DNA of 64,000 bases, taken from NCBI GenBank assembly GCA_024138025.1, contig JAMXBD010000024.1:2666001-2730000 (forward strand). The letters are read 5' to 3'. This DNA comes from Combretum micranthum. Its lineage: Eukaryota; Streptophyta; Magnoliopsida; Myrtales; Combretaceae. Within the stretch, counting starts at the first letter, position 1. Every line of letters begins with the position of its first letter. The notes under the pieces are model-generated. The model was not told the DNA's origin and did no database searches. It worked only from the letters and a program-made list of their open reading frames with translations. Positions 24,209 through 35,612 of this stretch are shown here, piece by piece. The position numbers and the translations under genes were made by a program.

Positions 24209-25757
24209 CAAATTTTATATCGATCTCTATCTACTTCGAAAGATCTATCTATTTCTAATATTAAATCCAAGTTTTGAAAATATAAGGTCACGAACAGTGG
24301 GATCAGATCTGTTCCGCAAATGTTCCAATCTCAAAAATTTGTTTTGCTTTTGATAAGAAGTGTTCCTAGTTGATGATTCATGCATGAATGATATGGGAAT
24401 GAATTACTAATATGAATGCCATGTGATGAACTTAATATATACATGGTCATAATAATTTTTGTGATAATAAACTCTTATGAACTCTTAAGTGTTGGAAAAT
24501 TACCATAAAGATTATCTCTAAGAAGCTATTTTTCCACATTATACTCCTTAGGGTTTCCTTGACTTTTAATCTTGTAATCCACTTATTATTTAACTAAAAA
24601 TAAGTTCTCAAAGTCTATATTAATCATGGCCTTCATTCATGCATAAGAATTCCCATTTTTCATTTGGTAAACATGTCTTTGAACAAGCTTTTTGTAAAAA
24701 TCCGAATTTTCCAAATTTCATTTTCTTGCATTTTTCTTAAGGAAAAACTTGTCTAATGCATTAAAAATTGAAGCTCCAATATATATATTATCTAAGGACT
24801 TCATTTAGCTTATAAAACATCCAATTTAAACTTAGATACTAAGTGTTTATATGGGCATTACCCAAAATTACGAATTTGACTACACATCCAAAGTCAATAT
24901 TTTTCCTCCTAACTTCACTTCTTATTTTCTTATTTTTATTATGCCTAAACTCATCTAAACTCATGAAAATAATTCCTTCAACATGCCTATTACACATACC
25001 CTTCATTTTTCTTATGAAATATGAGTTTAAAAATGATTTTGGTGGTTTTCAAAGTAGGGTTTCCATTTCATCCGAATTTTCAACATTTCATATTTGACAA
25101 AGTCCTTCCTTTTTCAATGTTCTTGCCTTCTATATATGAATATCCACTATCTAACATCTCTATACATATACAAGACTACATTTTTATGATCATCAATGCA
25201 TGAAAATAAAAATAACTCTATGATCATACATGTAAATGACAATGTGGGTATCTAAACTTTAGATCTACTAAGTATGATGCATAAATCATGGATCTCATGG
25301 CATGAACAACAATATATATGCAAGATCACTACTTTACATGCATGAACAAGATGAGATCTTAACAAAAACACATCTAAACATTAGATCCATGTCTTGTGAT
25401 GGCTTGATATTCTTGTTCATGTGTTTTCATGTCCCTAGCATGAGCTCATTGGGATTAAATGAGAAAACACACAAGATATAGCTTTGCCATTACAAGAGTA
25501 GGAAGAAACAAAGCTTAAATACACATACCAATGGAGTCTTGAAATGAAAAAGAGAAGAAAACAAGTTGAAGTTTGAGGGAATGGGGGAGAGGGGCTCACG
25601 GCATCACTTAGAGAGAAAGGAGAGGGTTTTGTTCTTTTACAAATTTGAAACAAGAAGAAAATGAAGAGAGAGAGAGAATATTTAGTATATATATTAAGTG
25701 TATTAGGGTTTAGTTAATAAAAATGAAGTAAAAATAATTTAATTGAGAGGGAAACTA

Positions 25758-25758
<1 letters not shown>

Positions 25759-25818
<60 letters not shown>
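25759..25818. repeat. 60-nt poly-G tract in S8
   Basis: Sixty consecutive G, then (TG)n. In the sister copy S13 the same place holds a CA repeat followed by unique sequence with a GGCCGGCGCC word, so the tract has replaced about 15-20 bp of unique sequence. Either true homopolymer expansion or an assembly artefact. Confidence 0.95.
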
Positions 25819-25819
<1 letters not shown>

Positions 25820-28383
25820 GTGTGTGTGTGTGTTTAAAAATTTGATATTTGTAATTTAGTAAATGAAAATGTAATAAATGTAATAATTCTTTAAGAGACA
25901 AAATTTCTTGGAAAAGAAAATTGAAATGAGTAGTTGTAAGGATGTAAGAATAGGGTATGGATAGTGTGTAGTGTAGGTTGTACTTGTGAATAGTAGACAA
26001 GACATCTACTTTACCGGTTGTTCGAAAACACGGGAAAAGCTATAACTGTAATTTTTATAGCTCGGAAAATTACGAAATTGATATTTTTGGAATCCTTATA
26101 AAATTACGGTTCTAATGAATATTCCGGAACATTTTTCTGAATCCGTGGTCCGGGGCACGCTTTTCCGTAATTGAGCTCGGGAAGGCCCGGAATCGAAAAA
26201 TTCCCGAATTTAAAACTTTCAAAGGTTTAGAATGTACTTTTAAACAATAATTCAAATTCATTTACTTCATAATATTTATTTTATTATAAAACAGAAGGAA
26301 AGCCGGATTTAGGGTTGTTAGGCTTCACTCAAAAGACTCAAACTGGACCGGATTAGGGTTTCGCTTCCAACTCCCTGGGTTTCTTGACTACTGAGTATAC
26401 CGGGGTTTACAATCATGATCTTTAATGCAATCTTATGTGGTGTTAGTAAGGGAGAGGTCTCTACTATCTCATTTAGGGTTAGGAATTGATTAACTCGAGG
26501 GAGGTTTTGATTTACTCATTGAGATCCCGCAGTGCAAAGCATGAATGATTCATTAATCAATCTTTTATCATAAGAACTTTAGGTTTAGGGTGGATCAAGG
26601 TGGAGAGTATGTCTTGTGATTAGATTCATCTTGAAAGCAAACATTAGTTGATCTTAGAGCTTGCTTAATCTTCTGCTTAGTGGTTAATTGTAGATTTCTC
26701 TCCAAAATTTAGACTAAATAGTAGAGAATCGGTAATACTAGTACTTGTTCTTCAAAATCCCTGAGGACGATACCCTAAAATCTATGCTACATCGAATAGG
26801 TACACTTGCCTAGCTTTGATCGTAGATTTACTCGGGTTTATAAATTTTAGAAATTAATACGACCGGTAAAACATCATCAAAGTGTTAAAACTTAAACTAA
26901 ACAAATTTCTTTTCAAAGTAATATGAAGAAGCTTTATATTTTCCTAGGTTATTATAAATGAGTATATTCTTATTTTGTTTTTCCCATTCCTTTTCCCAAA
27001 ACAAATAAATTTTTCCTTTAACTTTGGTCTTTCATAATTTTTACTTCTAGTGATCAAAGAACAAAGTTTTCAAAAGTTTATTAAGTTGTTGATACCTTAT
27101 TTATAAATTTATCTTTAGAATGGTTTTAAAAAATGAGTCTTTTCTTTTTATATTTCTTGTTTAAAATATAAGTTATTTTTTTCTAAAACTTGGTCTTTTA
27201 TTTCCTCTACAAATTTTATTTGAAAAGAATCCTCTTTATTGATAAAATCCTTTGTTTTTTATCTTATCATTTTTATATTCTTTGAAAATAAGTTCCTTCT
27301 TTAGAAACTTGAAAATCATTATTTTTCTAAGTGGGTTCATAAATTTAGGAGTTGATTATACCTTAACTTGGAAAACTAGTTTGCTTCTTATTTTTGTTAT
27401 GGGGTTTGAAAAAGAGTTTAAGCTTAAACTTTTTGTGAAAACTTTAAATTTCAACAAATTATTTTACTAAGACTTAGTATACCATATTATGAAAAGAAGA
27501 TGTTTATTTCTTTTATTTCTATAGTAAAGCTATCTTTGTTATTTGAAAAAACTTGTATTATTCCATTTCTATGTTGTTGATGATAACTCCATTAGTTAAT
27601 GATAAGTTACATAATAAAGAATTTAGTTTCAAGTTCCTTTATTAAAGAAAAATTCTACTTTAAATTTAGTTGAGACAATATCATTATGTTGATGCATGTA
27701 TTATAAGCATGTAGTATGTAGATGATGAAAATATGAGATAAGAAGCAAGATAATATTAGTAAGCAATATAGCAATATAGCAATAATAAGCAAGATATTGT
27801 AGTCAAGTATTGGAAACCTTAGCTTCATCAAGGTAACTCGATCTTGTATTGGGAACCTCGGCTTCATCAAGGTATCTCGGACTATGTCCCAAAAAAAGAG
27901 AAAAAGAAAGAAAAGAAAAAGCAATAATAAGCTTGATAGTGAGTTAGTGAGCATTTAAACTCTAAAAATATATATAGATAGTAACATATATATAAAGTTA
28001 GGTTAGAACCATGATAATAACAATAATAATATCATAATAACAACATAATAGTAAAACAACATAATATAAAATTTATTCATGAACAAGAACAAAACATGAA
28101 CATAGTGTTGCTTCTATAACATTGGAATATTTAAGAAACATATACCATTGTCATGTTACATAACATGGTAGAAAGGAAGGAATAAGAACTTTTACCTAAA
28201 AGAAAGTATGGAAGTGGTAGAAGAAGAAAAGCTTGGATAGAGTTTATGTGTGTAGGAATTGTATAGAAAAATTGGATAGTGAAGAAAGAAAAAAGAGATT
28301 TTGGTAGAGAGTATTTGAGGAGAGATTTTGGGAGAGTTTTTGTAAGGTGAAAGAGTGTGTGAATGAATTGGAGGGAGATGAGG

Positions 28384-28391
28384 TATTTATA
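28384..28391 (-). promoter_or_regulatory. TATA box of S5
   Basis: TATAAATA on the minus strand; the donor reads AG|GTAAAA at 28196/28195. Confidence 0.6.
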
Positions 28392-30260
28392 GAATTTTTG
28401 GAGTGAATATTGTGTGAATTAAATAAATAAATATAGATATTATAGAGAGAGGGGGCCGACGTGATCTTTAGAGGAGAGAGAGGGAGATATTTTAATTTGT
28501 TTTGTATTTTTGTTAATTAAAAGTAATAAAATATAAAGTTTAATGTAAATGAAGATGTATGGGAAAAATAAAAAGTAGATAATAGGTATGGTAGAGTGTA
28601 AAAATAGGTGTAGAAAAAGTAGAGATATGTGAATAGTGTAGATAGTATTATTAATAGTAGACAAGACAAATTAATACCTATAGTAAAGAAAATACGCATA
28701 ACTAAGCTATATTTGATATTTTTAAATACCAAAAAATTATAAAACCGATATTTTTGAAATCCTTGTATTTTTATGAGTTTATTGGTATTATCCGAATATT
28801 TTTTTCGTCGGAGGTACTAGGGCACGGTTTTCAAAAACTGATCCCGTTCGAATCCGAAGGACATAAAAAATTATCGAATCTGATATTTTTATGCATCCTT
28901 ATATTATTATGAACTATTATCCACTACTATCTCAACTTTGTTGTTTCGAGATAAGGAACACGGGATTGCCGGATCTAATCTATTAGGGTTTGATACTTAT
29001 TTATTAACCTTAGGGTTTCCGGTTGACTTCCGATTTAGGGTTTGAACATCACCGTAGTATAAATTCTAAGGTATTACAGGAATGGGAACTAAGTTTTCCT
29101 TAGGAGATGGCCTATTTCCTAATATCGTGTCGGGTCATTGTTAACGATATTTTGCTTTAATGGGATATCGTTATATGTATATTATTTTTTATATATGAAA
29201 AACTTCTTGAATAAATTTGATTCCCGAAGTATTAGTGGTTCGGGTGCTATTGTGTGGATGTAACCCAATCCCTGATTCGGAAAGCATAAATCCAAATATA
29301 TATATGGCTACCGGTTGGCCATATCTATTTGTTTGTTTGCTTGTCTACATTATATATACTTGTTTAATAACTTGTTTGTTTTCACTTAGACAATATGGAG
29401 CGAGGGTATATTTCATTCAGGTAGTTGTAGCTGACTCCGCAACAGTTTGTTTTTGCAGGTAAGTTGAATACAGGGATGGGATGATAGATCTGAGTGCAAA
29501 GTGTGAAAAAGAGCAAGTTGTACAAGACTGATAGAAGATTGAGAATTTGATAGGTTAAACCTAGTTGAGATGTAAGCCCCTGGATTTTTTTCGATAATAT
29601 TAGCAAACCCTAAGAACCGGAAGTTGAAACGAAACCCTAAAGTTAACCTAGTTATATGATTAGTCTAGTGAATCTAGATCCGGCATCCCGTGTTCTTAAA
29701 CCCTAGAAAACGAAATTGAAATAATTGTGGAAAACGGTTCGTAATAACATAGGGAAGCCTAAAAATATCAGATTCGAATTTTTCTAGTGTCCTTCGGATC
29801 CGATCGGGATCAGTTTTCGAAAACCGTGCCCCGGAGCACCGGATAGCAAAAATATTCCGACAACACCAATAGATTCGTAAAAATATAAGGTTTTCAAAAA
29901 TATCAGTTTTAGAATTTTTCGGTACTAAAAATAACAGATATAGGCCTTTTACGCGTATTTTCTTTACTACCGGTATTTTAATTGTCTAGTCTACTATTCA
30001 TAGTACTTTTCTACTATTCATTACTATTCACCTATCTCTACTTTTTCTTACACTCTACCATACCATATATCTTACAATTTACCTTCCCCATACAACTTTA
30101 ATCACATCACACTTTACACATTACTTTTTTTATTACAAAACAACAAAATTAATCAATTTTTCTCTTCCCCTGCCCTTGCCGTCCACTCTCTCTCCTCTTC
30201 CTCTCAATTTGTTTTCTTTTCCAATTTATTTTATTACATCTAATTTCCACTCCAAAAATC

Positions 30261-30268
30261 TATAAATA
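30261..30268 (+). promoter_or_regulatory. TATA box of S9
   Basis: TATAAATA, CT-rich leader, donor AG|GTAAAA at 30444/30445. Confidence 0.65.
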
Positions 30269-31803
30269 CCCCCTTCCTCTTCCATTCTTTCACACAACAA
30301 AAATTCATACTAAAACTCTCCAAAATCACTCCACAAAATTCCTCTCCCAACATCTCTCTCAAGTTCTCTCTTTTCTTAGAAAATCCATTCCCACATAATA
30401 CTACAACCCATTCTTTTCTTCTTCAACCAACACATAAACTTTAGGTAAAACTTCTCTTATTTACTCATCATGTTCATATAACTTAACATGAGTTTAGTGT
30501 ATGTTTCTTAGACTCATTGAGTTAAAGAAGCAACAATTTATTCATGTTTTGTTTTTGTTCATGTTTTTTTTCTTTATGTTACTATTATGTTGTTATGTTA
30601 TTATTATTTGTTTCAACCTAACATATATAAGTATATATTATGTATTATATTTATTTAGAGCATATAAGCTCACTTGTTATTTATTTATTTTCAAGTCTTG
30701 CAATTTATTTATTTACTTGTTTTATGCAATATTAAGACTAGTCTTTCTAGTCTTAGACTTGTCCATATCAAGTCAAAACAATTTTATTTCTTGCTTTTCT
30801 TTTCTTTTGAGGACTAGTCTATTCTTAGTCCCGGGATTCCTTGATGAAGCTAAGGTTCCCAATACTTGACTTTACTTTTATGCTCTTATTTATTTTAATT
30901 ATGTTGTTTTTATATTTTTCATGGTTACATATTCTCATTCATGCATGAATATGTTGTTATTGTCTCAATCATAATAGAAATGAGCTTTCTTAAAATAAGA
31001 ATAAGAACTCTTTTTAAATATAAATTTTGTCACATAAGAAGTTATTTTCCTTAAAGGTTTGAAATTTATCTTAACAAATATTCTTCTAAAGTTAGATAAG
31101 CTAGCTCAAGTTTTAGTAATAATATGTGGTTTTCACCAAGAAATACATAAAGTAAAGTTATTATAAATCTCTTTTCAAAGAAATAAGAAAGTTTCTTTAG
31201 ACCTAAACAAAGGATTTCTTAAATTCAATTGTCAAAGTTTTCCACCAACACTAAAGTCTAAGATAAGTTTTTCCAAAATTTACTTATAGATGATTTCTTT
31301 TAAAAGTGGATATAACTATGAAATATTTAGAAAAACTATATGTTTCCAAACCACTAGAAATAAATTTATGAAAATCTTGAAAGATTAAAATTACTTTTGA
31401 AGATTAATAACTAAAAATGGAGTTAAAAGGAAGAAATACTCATTTATAATAATTTAGGAAATTTTCAAAGTAAAACTAACTTCTTTTCAAGTCTTAAGCT
31501 TATCTCACTTTCAAGACATGTGTTTACAAAACCATTGTTGAGACAACACCAAATTCATGCATATAGTTTGAGTTTATACATATATATACATAAATTCAAG
31601 GGATTTTTCAACCATACAATATATCTATATTTTTGTACAAAAGCCCTTGAGTGAAGTAAAGTTTGAAAACTCTAGTTTTGAAGTTTGAAAAATTCGTATC
31701 AAATCTGTACGCTACTATTCCGAGACCAAATAACTTCTTTTGATGAAAATAACCTTAGAAATAGATAGATCTTTTCGAGTAGGTAGAAATCGGTATATAA
31801 TAT

Positions 31804-31856
31804 GGAAATTCCGAGTTAAAATGAGCAAGTTATGGCCATTTTAAATTGGGATTTCC
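31804..31856 (+). other. Conserved palindrome in S9
   Basis: 53 nt, arms GGAAATTCC... and ...GGGATTTCC, centre AGTTA, 19 of 24 positions pair. Confidence 0.75.
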
Positions 31857-31949
31857 ATTCCATACGATTTTTAAATTCTTTAAGATAGAAGTATAGAACT
31901 TGAATAGATCTTGGATGAAATACTCATGTTGGGTATTTCTTTTGTTTAG

Positions 31950-32013
31950 GTGTCGAGGATCACGATCTTGTCTTCCCCGAGGATTACTTCGACTCCTAGA
32001 GCGCTATGGACGA
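31950..32013 (+). other. Candidate acidic mini-exon of S9
   Basis: Acceptor TTTTGTTTAG, donor GTGAGT. Frame from the third base: VEDHDLVFPEDYFDS and TAG; ATGGACGA at the donor. Confidence 0.5.
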
Positions 32014-34394
32014 GTGAGTTTCCTTTACGCTTATGTATTCGCGCATGTGCTTGTAGAATAGAGCACTAGATGTTAGGAAAAGATAAAATTGATATGCATG
32101 TGGGATATTATGGGAATTATGTATGTGATTCGTTGTGTGCGATCAATGAACGATAAGTATATCGGAACCCGATTTTGATTGATAAATGTTTCCATGTATG
32201 TATTGTTATGTGTGCAAATATTGTTTGATCGCTTTAAATGATTTAATGTCATATTGAAATCCCATATAATAAATTGCTCATGCATATCACTTAGAATATC
32301 ATTTCGAAGTTTTGCTACTACTCCTCAGCGTGGGACCGGAAAGGTAAGCTGCCTAGCTACATCTTGAGGGTTAGGACGTACGGGGAATACGGCCTCAAGG
32401 TGTAGCCGAGCCGGATCGATCGCTTTGGGCATGGAAGGCCCGGGGACTAGTAGTACGGTTCGTTGGAACCCCAAGACGCGCGCAAACTTGAGGAGGTTGT
32501 TCGGGACCCAGTTCAAAGCATTCCCTAACCACCGATGGAGGGGTAAATCCATCAAACATACGAAACCGGATAGTCGTATGTAATGTTTGATCATATGGTT
32601 GTTGCATTCATATGCTTGATTAATAAACTTGTTTGATTGTTGTTATGAGTACTATTGCGTAAGGAATATCTCACTAAGCTAGTCATGCTTATACTCCTAT
32701 AGACTTTTGATATTGCAGGATTATCTTTTGCACCCGAGACCACCTTGATTTCCCGGGTAGAATCCTTATTTTGAGAAGCTTTTGGAGGCAATCTATTTTG
32801 AAGTTATAGAGTAGATTTCTTCTAAAATCTTCTAGCTTTAGTTATGTTATATTTAGAACCATGTTATTATGAATTATCGGGGGAATGCCCCTTAGAAGCT
32901 GTAAGACTTTTATTTCAATGAAATATATTGAGTGTTATTTTGCATGTTCCGCTGCCAATGTCTTAAAATGCATTACTCCACCGGTCTCCCTTTGTTGTGA
33001 ATGTACGCCTTGTACCGATATGGAAGCTTTCGAGTGACTGAGGTAGTCATTCTTGAGTTTTAATATTGTGTACGGCGGGCTGTCACGTTTAGGGTACCCG
33101 CTGGGGCGTGACATGAGATAATAAACATAAAAATATAGTATTTTTCTTAACTTAAACCTTGTTGATTTATTGCGTTAAACCTAGGTTTACCTTCTCTTGT
33201 CATTTGGTAGGATATCCGGTTCTCTGCGGTCTTGTGATCTATGGAAGTTTTGATATCCAATAAATTATTTTCATAATAAATTTATATATGTATTATACAA
33301 TGAGAGGATAATTAATTAGAGTCTTATAAATGCTGGCTTGTAAGGTGATCTGCATATTACGGGTGCACATGTGATATGGTGATTTAGGGCGATCCTACTA
33401 CGCCTCCTATAAGGTCGCTACATTAAATCTCCTCAAATAAATTTTATCACTTAGGGAAGATTTTTCCTCAAGGATTTAAAAAGTTTTGTTTTAATAAACT
33501 CTCTTAAAAAATTTAGACAAGTCGCCATAAATTTTTACATTGATATTGTGCAAAGCTCTTCAAGGTTTAACTAAACTACTCATCACTCTCTAAGAAAACT
33601 TCAACATTATCATTGATAATTCATTGTTATGCCAATGTTTCTTGAAAATTCAATTATAATATTTTTTCTAACTTCATGATAAAAAAAAAAAAAAAACTAA
33701 GAACTAGACAAGTTTTCAAGTTAAGATAAAATCAACTTACAAGTTTAAGAAATCCACTTAGAGAAATAAAAATTTTCCAACAACCTAAGAAAGTAAGTTT
33801 CTAAATAGTAAATTCATTTCTAAATAATAGAAGAATCTAAAAATGATAAAGAAATATATCATCAACACAACTCAAAAACACTAGCTACTACTAACAACTT
33901 GAGTAAATTTTTTAAAGCTCTATTTTTCAATTACTAAAAATAAAATTGATAGATAACTTAAAAGAGAAAATTTTATTTTATTTTAAATTACCTTTGAAAG
34001 AGTTAGGAAATAAAAATATGAGAAGAAAACACTTATGTATGATAACCCAAGAATTTATAGTCTTCTTTCAGACTGCTAAAAGAAAAAGTTTTCAAAGTCC
34101 AAATTTTTCAAACCCATAAGATAAGTTGTTTTATGAAGAATTATTGTTGAGACAACACCAATAGAACCATGCATAAAATATGAGCCTATTTATGTATCAA
34201 AAAGGATTTTCCCAAACATATACTTTTGTTTAAAAATTTTTGGATGAAGAAAAGTTTAGGAAAATTGTATTTTTAAGGGATGAGAAATTCATGGTGAATC
34301 TGTATCCTACAGTTCTAGGACCCAAATGGTGATAAAAATGACCTTAGAAATAGATAGATTTTTTCAAGTAGTTAGAAAATGACATATAATATGT

Positions 34395-34444
34395 GAAATT
34401 CAAAGTTAAAATGAGCAATATGGCCATTTTAAGTTGGAATTTCC
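34395..34444 (+). other. Palindrome in S3, short deletion in the centre
   Basis: Arms intact (GTTAAAATGAGCA, TGGCCATTTTAAGTTGG), but the centre AGTTA is reduced to AT. Confidence 0.65.
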
Positions 34445-34541
34445 AAAAATCCGATTTTTTCCGCAAATAGAATATAGATTTAGAAAATTTAAGTAAAGTT
34501 TCCATCACAAGGCTCATTTTTTGATATTTCTTCTTGTTTAG

Positions 34542-34604
34542 GTGAAGAATGACCCAATATCACTATTCCAAAGAACTACTTTGATTAGGAGCGACCGCCA
34601 TGGA
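34542..34604 (+). other. Mini-exon of S3, frame broken
   Basis: Acceptor TTCTTGTTTAG, donor GTGAGT. The start reads GEE-stop, but a shifted frame still ends PKNYFD and TAG, so the ending survives after a small indel. Confidence 0.4.
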
Positions 34605-35198
34605 GTGAGTTGTTCCCTTATTATTTACTTTTCCTTGTATGTGCTTGTAAGTAGTAGCACTAGAAATTAAGAAAAGATAAAAATGAAATATCATGTGAAT
34701 TAAATGTATGTGGTATGTGGTGCTTGTTGAATAAAAGATAAGCATATCGAAAGGAGAATTAATGAATAATTCATATGATCTCTTGTAATTGTATAATGAA
34801 TATTGTTTGACCACCCTTAACTTGAAAAAAAAAATATGATTCATGTATGACACGATGTGAGTCACATTACATTTGTCGCTACTATTCTTCGAGTAGGGAA
34901 ACGAGGAGTCATAGTGGTGGCCAATAGTAGCCGAAAAGTCTACATGGGTAAATAGGAGTCGGAAAGTCTACAAAATATGATGTTCATATGGGCCAATGAT
35001 CACCCAACCCCTGACATAGAGGGTGAAAATCCGTACTACACATGGTTTTCAATTAATCGTGTGTATTTGTTTGCTCATATGATTGTTAAATATTCATATG
35101 CTTGCTTAATTACTTATATGTTTTATAGAAACATTTTAAAGAAGGAGATTTTCTCACTAAGCTAGTTTTACTTATATCCCTATAGCTTTTTATTTCAG

Positions 35199-35240
35199 TT
35201 TGATTACTTGTGGTTGGCACCAAGAAGCCCTATTTGTCAG
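35199..35240 (+). other. Candidate 42-nt exon of S3
   Basis: Reads FDYLWLAPRSPICQ between a TTTCAG acceptor and CAG|GTAC; the same 14-codon length as in S1. Confidence 0.45.
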
Positions 35241-35612
35241 GTACGAGCCAAAGCTACTAGGAGCTTTTGGAAGAAGTTTGCATTTTAGTTTTTGCTATAA
35301 ACTTCTAAGAAAAATTTTTATAGTAGACTTTTATTACAAACATATATGTTGTTGGCTTGGATTAGTAAGACTTTAGGTATGGGGAAATGCCCCTAAGAGT
35401 TGTAAAAAATTGAACTTAATAAATATTACATATTATATTTATAAACTCTTGCATGCTTCTATTATCTACTTAAACATAATACTCCTTTGGAGTCTCCTAC
35501 TATCTTGGAAGCACATCTTACACGTGATATCGAAGCTCTTGCATGACTAAGGTTGTCATTCATTATATGTGCGGCAAACTGCCACATTTAGGGTACCCTT
35601 TGGGGCTTGACA

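Larger units (their letters stand above)
22965..26411 (-). mobile_element. Inverted solo LTR S8, family 1
   Basis: Plus strand runs TGTCACACCC... to ...CGGGGTTTACA, flanked by a perfect ATCAT duplication (22960-22964, 26412-26416); 3,447 bp. Closest relative in the window is S13 (53073-56508), about 90% identical by eye and in opposite orientation. Landmarks: GC motif 23183-23194, 42-nt block 23306-23347, minisatellite 23585-23677, mini-exon 23991-24060, palindrome 24156-24208, poly-G 25759-25818. As the innermost layer of the left nest it is among the youngest insertions. Confidence 0.9.
21997..26879 (+). mobile_element. Athila-type solo LTR (LTR-B), split by S8
   Basis: Starts TGATAAGTGTCATTAGACCC and ends ACATCATCA, with perfect target duplication AAGTG (21992-21996, 26880-26884). 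Segments 21997-22964 and 26417-26879 add to about 1.43 kb. The start and the ending resemble the LTRs of the element at 36196-62967, whose primer binding site is of tRNA-Asp type, so I place it in the same Athila/Tat-like group; no internal region is left here. It sits inside S5 and contains the inverted family-1 LTR S8. Confidence 0.8.
17145..29078 (-). mobile_element. Inverted solo LTR S5, family 1, with two insertions
   Basis: On the plus strand it reads TGTCATGCCC... to ...GTATTACA, the reverse of a family-1 LTR. A perfect duplication GGAAT flanks it (17140-17144, 29079-29083), so the three segments 17145-17377, 20616-21996 and 26885-29078 are one LTR of about 3.8 kb. It is interrupted by S6 and by the Athila-type LTR. 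Landmarks, reversed: GC motif 20626-20637, mini-exon 21486-21552, palindrome 21648-21699, donor 28196/28195, TATA 28384-28391. The terminal inverted repeat is perfect (TGTCATGC/GCATGACA) but differs from the family consensus TGTCACG/CGTGACA on both arms. Confidence 0.85.
29571..33113 (+). mobile_element. Solo LTR S9, family 1
   Basis: Starts TGTAAGCCCC, ends GGGGCGTGACA, perfect target duplication TGAGA (29566-29570, 33114-33118); 3,543 bp and uninterrupted. Its 3' end has the family's clean terminal hairpin: TGTCACG, 19 nt including GGGTACCC, CGTGACA. Landmarks: TATA 30261, donor 30444/30445, palindrome 31804-31856, mini-exon 31950-32013, diverged 42-nt block (reads DYLLHPRPP after an acceptor TATTGCAG), GC motif 32880-32891. 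The region 32330-32600 is unusually GC-rich for the copy and gives two overlapping minus-strand frames that I do not believe. Inserted in S4. Confidence 0.92.
13203..33422 (+). mobile_element. Long LTR S4 (family 2), host of two nested insertions
   Basis: Three segments: 13203-17144, 29084-29570 and 33119-33422, separated by S5 and S9 with their target duplications. The start TATAACATCCTG aligns to the family-2 start TGTAAACCCCTG of S6; the end is a weak match (GGTCGCTACA). It has a TATA box, a long CT/CA-rich leader, a consensus donor and a weak candidate mini-exon near 16660-16725 whose donor is CACAT|GTGAGT. Its target duplication is unclear (TAAAC on the left, TTAAA on the right), so the ends are approximate. 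Net length is about 4.7 kb, partly from an internal duplication. I do not see the family-1 palindrome in it. Confidence 0.5.
11840..35612 (+). mobile_element. Family-1 LTR S3, split in two by a 20-kb nest
   Basis: The left part (11840-13202) starts TGTAAGCCCT and runs through the TATA box, donor and first-intron region. The right part (about 33423-35612) picks up where the left part stops, judged by alignment to S12, and carries the palindrome (34395-34444), mini-exon (34542-34604), 42-nt block (35199-35240), GC motif (35381-35393, one extra A) and end GGGGCTTGACA. Net length is about 3.55 kb, as expected. The left flank (GTACA) and right flank (TATGA) do not match, so no target duplication survives. 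The insertion between the halves is the related LTR S4. Confidence 0.7.

Noticed and set aside
25755..26000. Minus-strand frame ending in a long Pro run
   Set aside because: It is the poly-G tract read as CCC codons.
32325..32607. Two overlapping minus-strand frames in S9
   Set aside because: They overlap each other in different frames and lie antisense in a GC-richer part of an LTR; no family resemblance.
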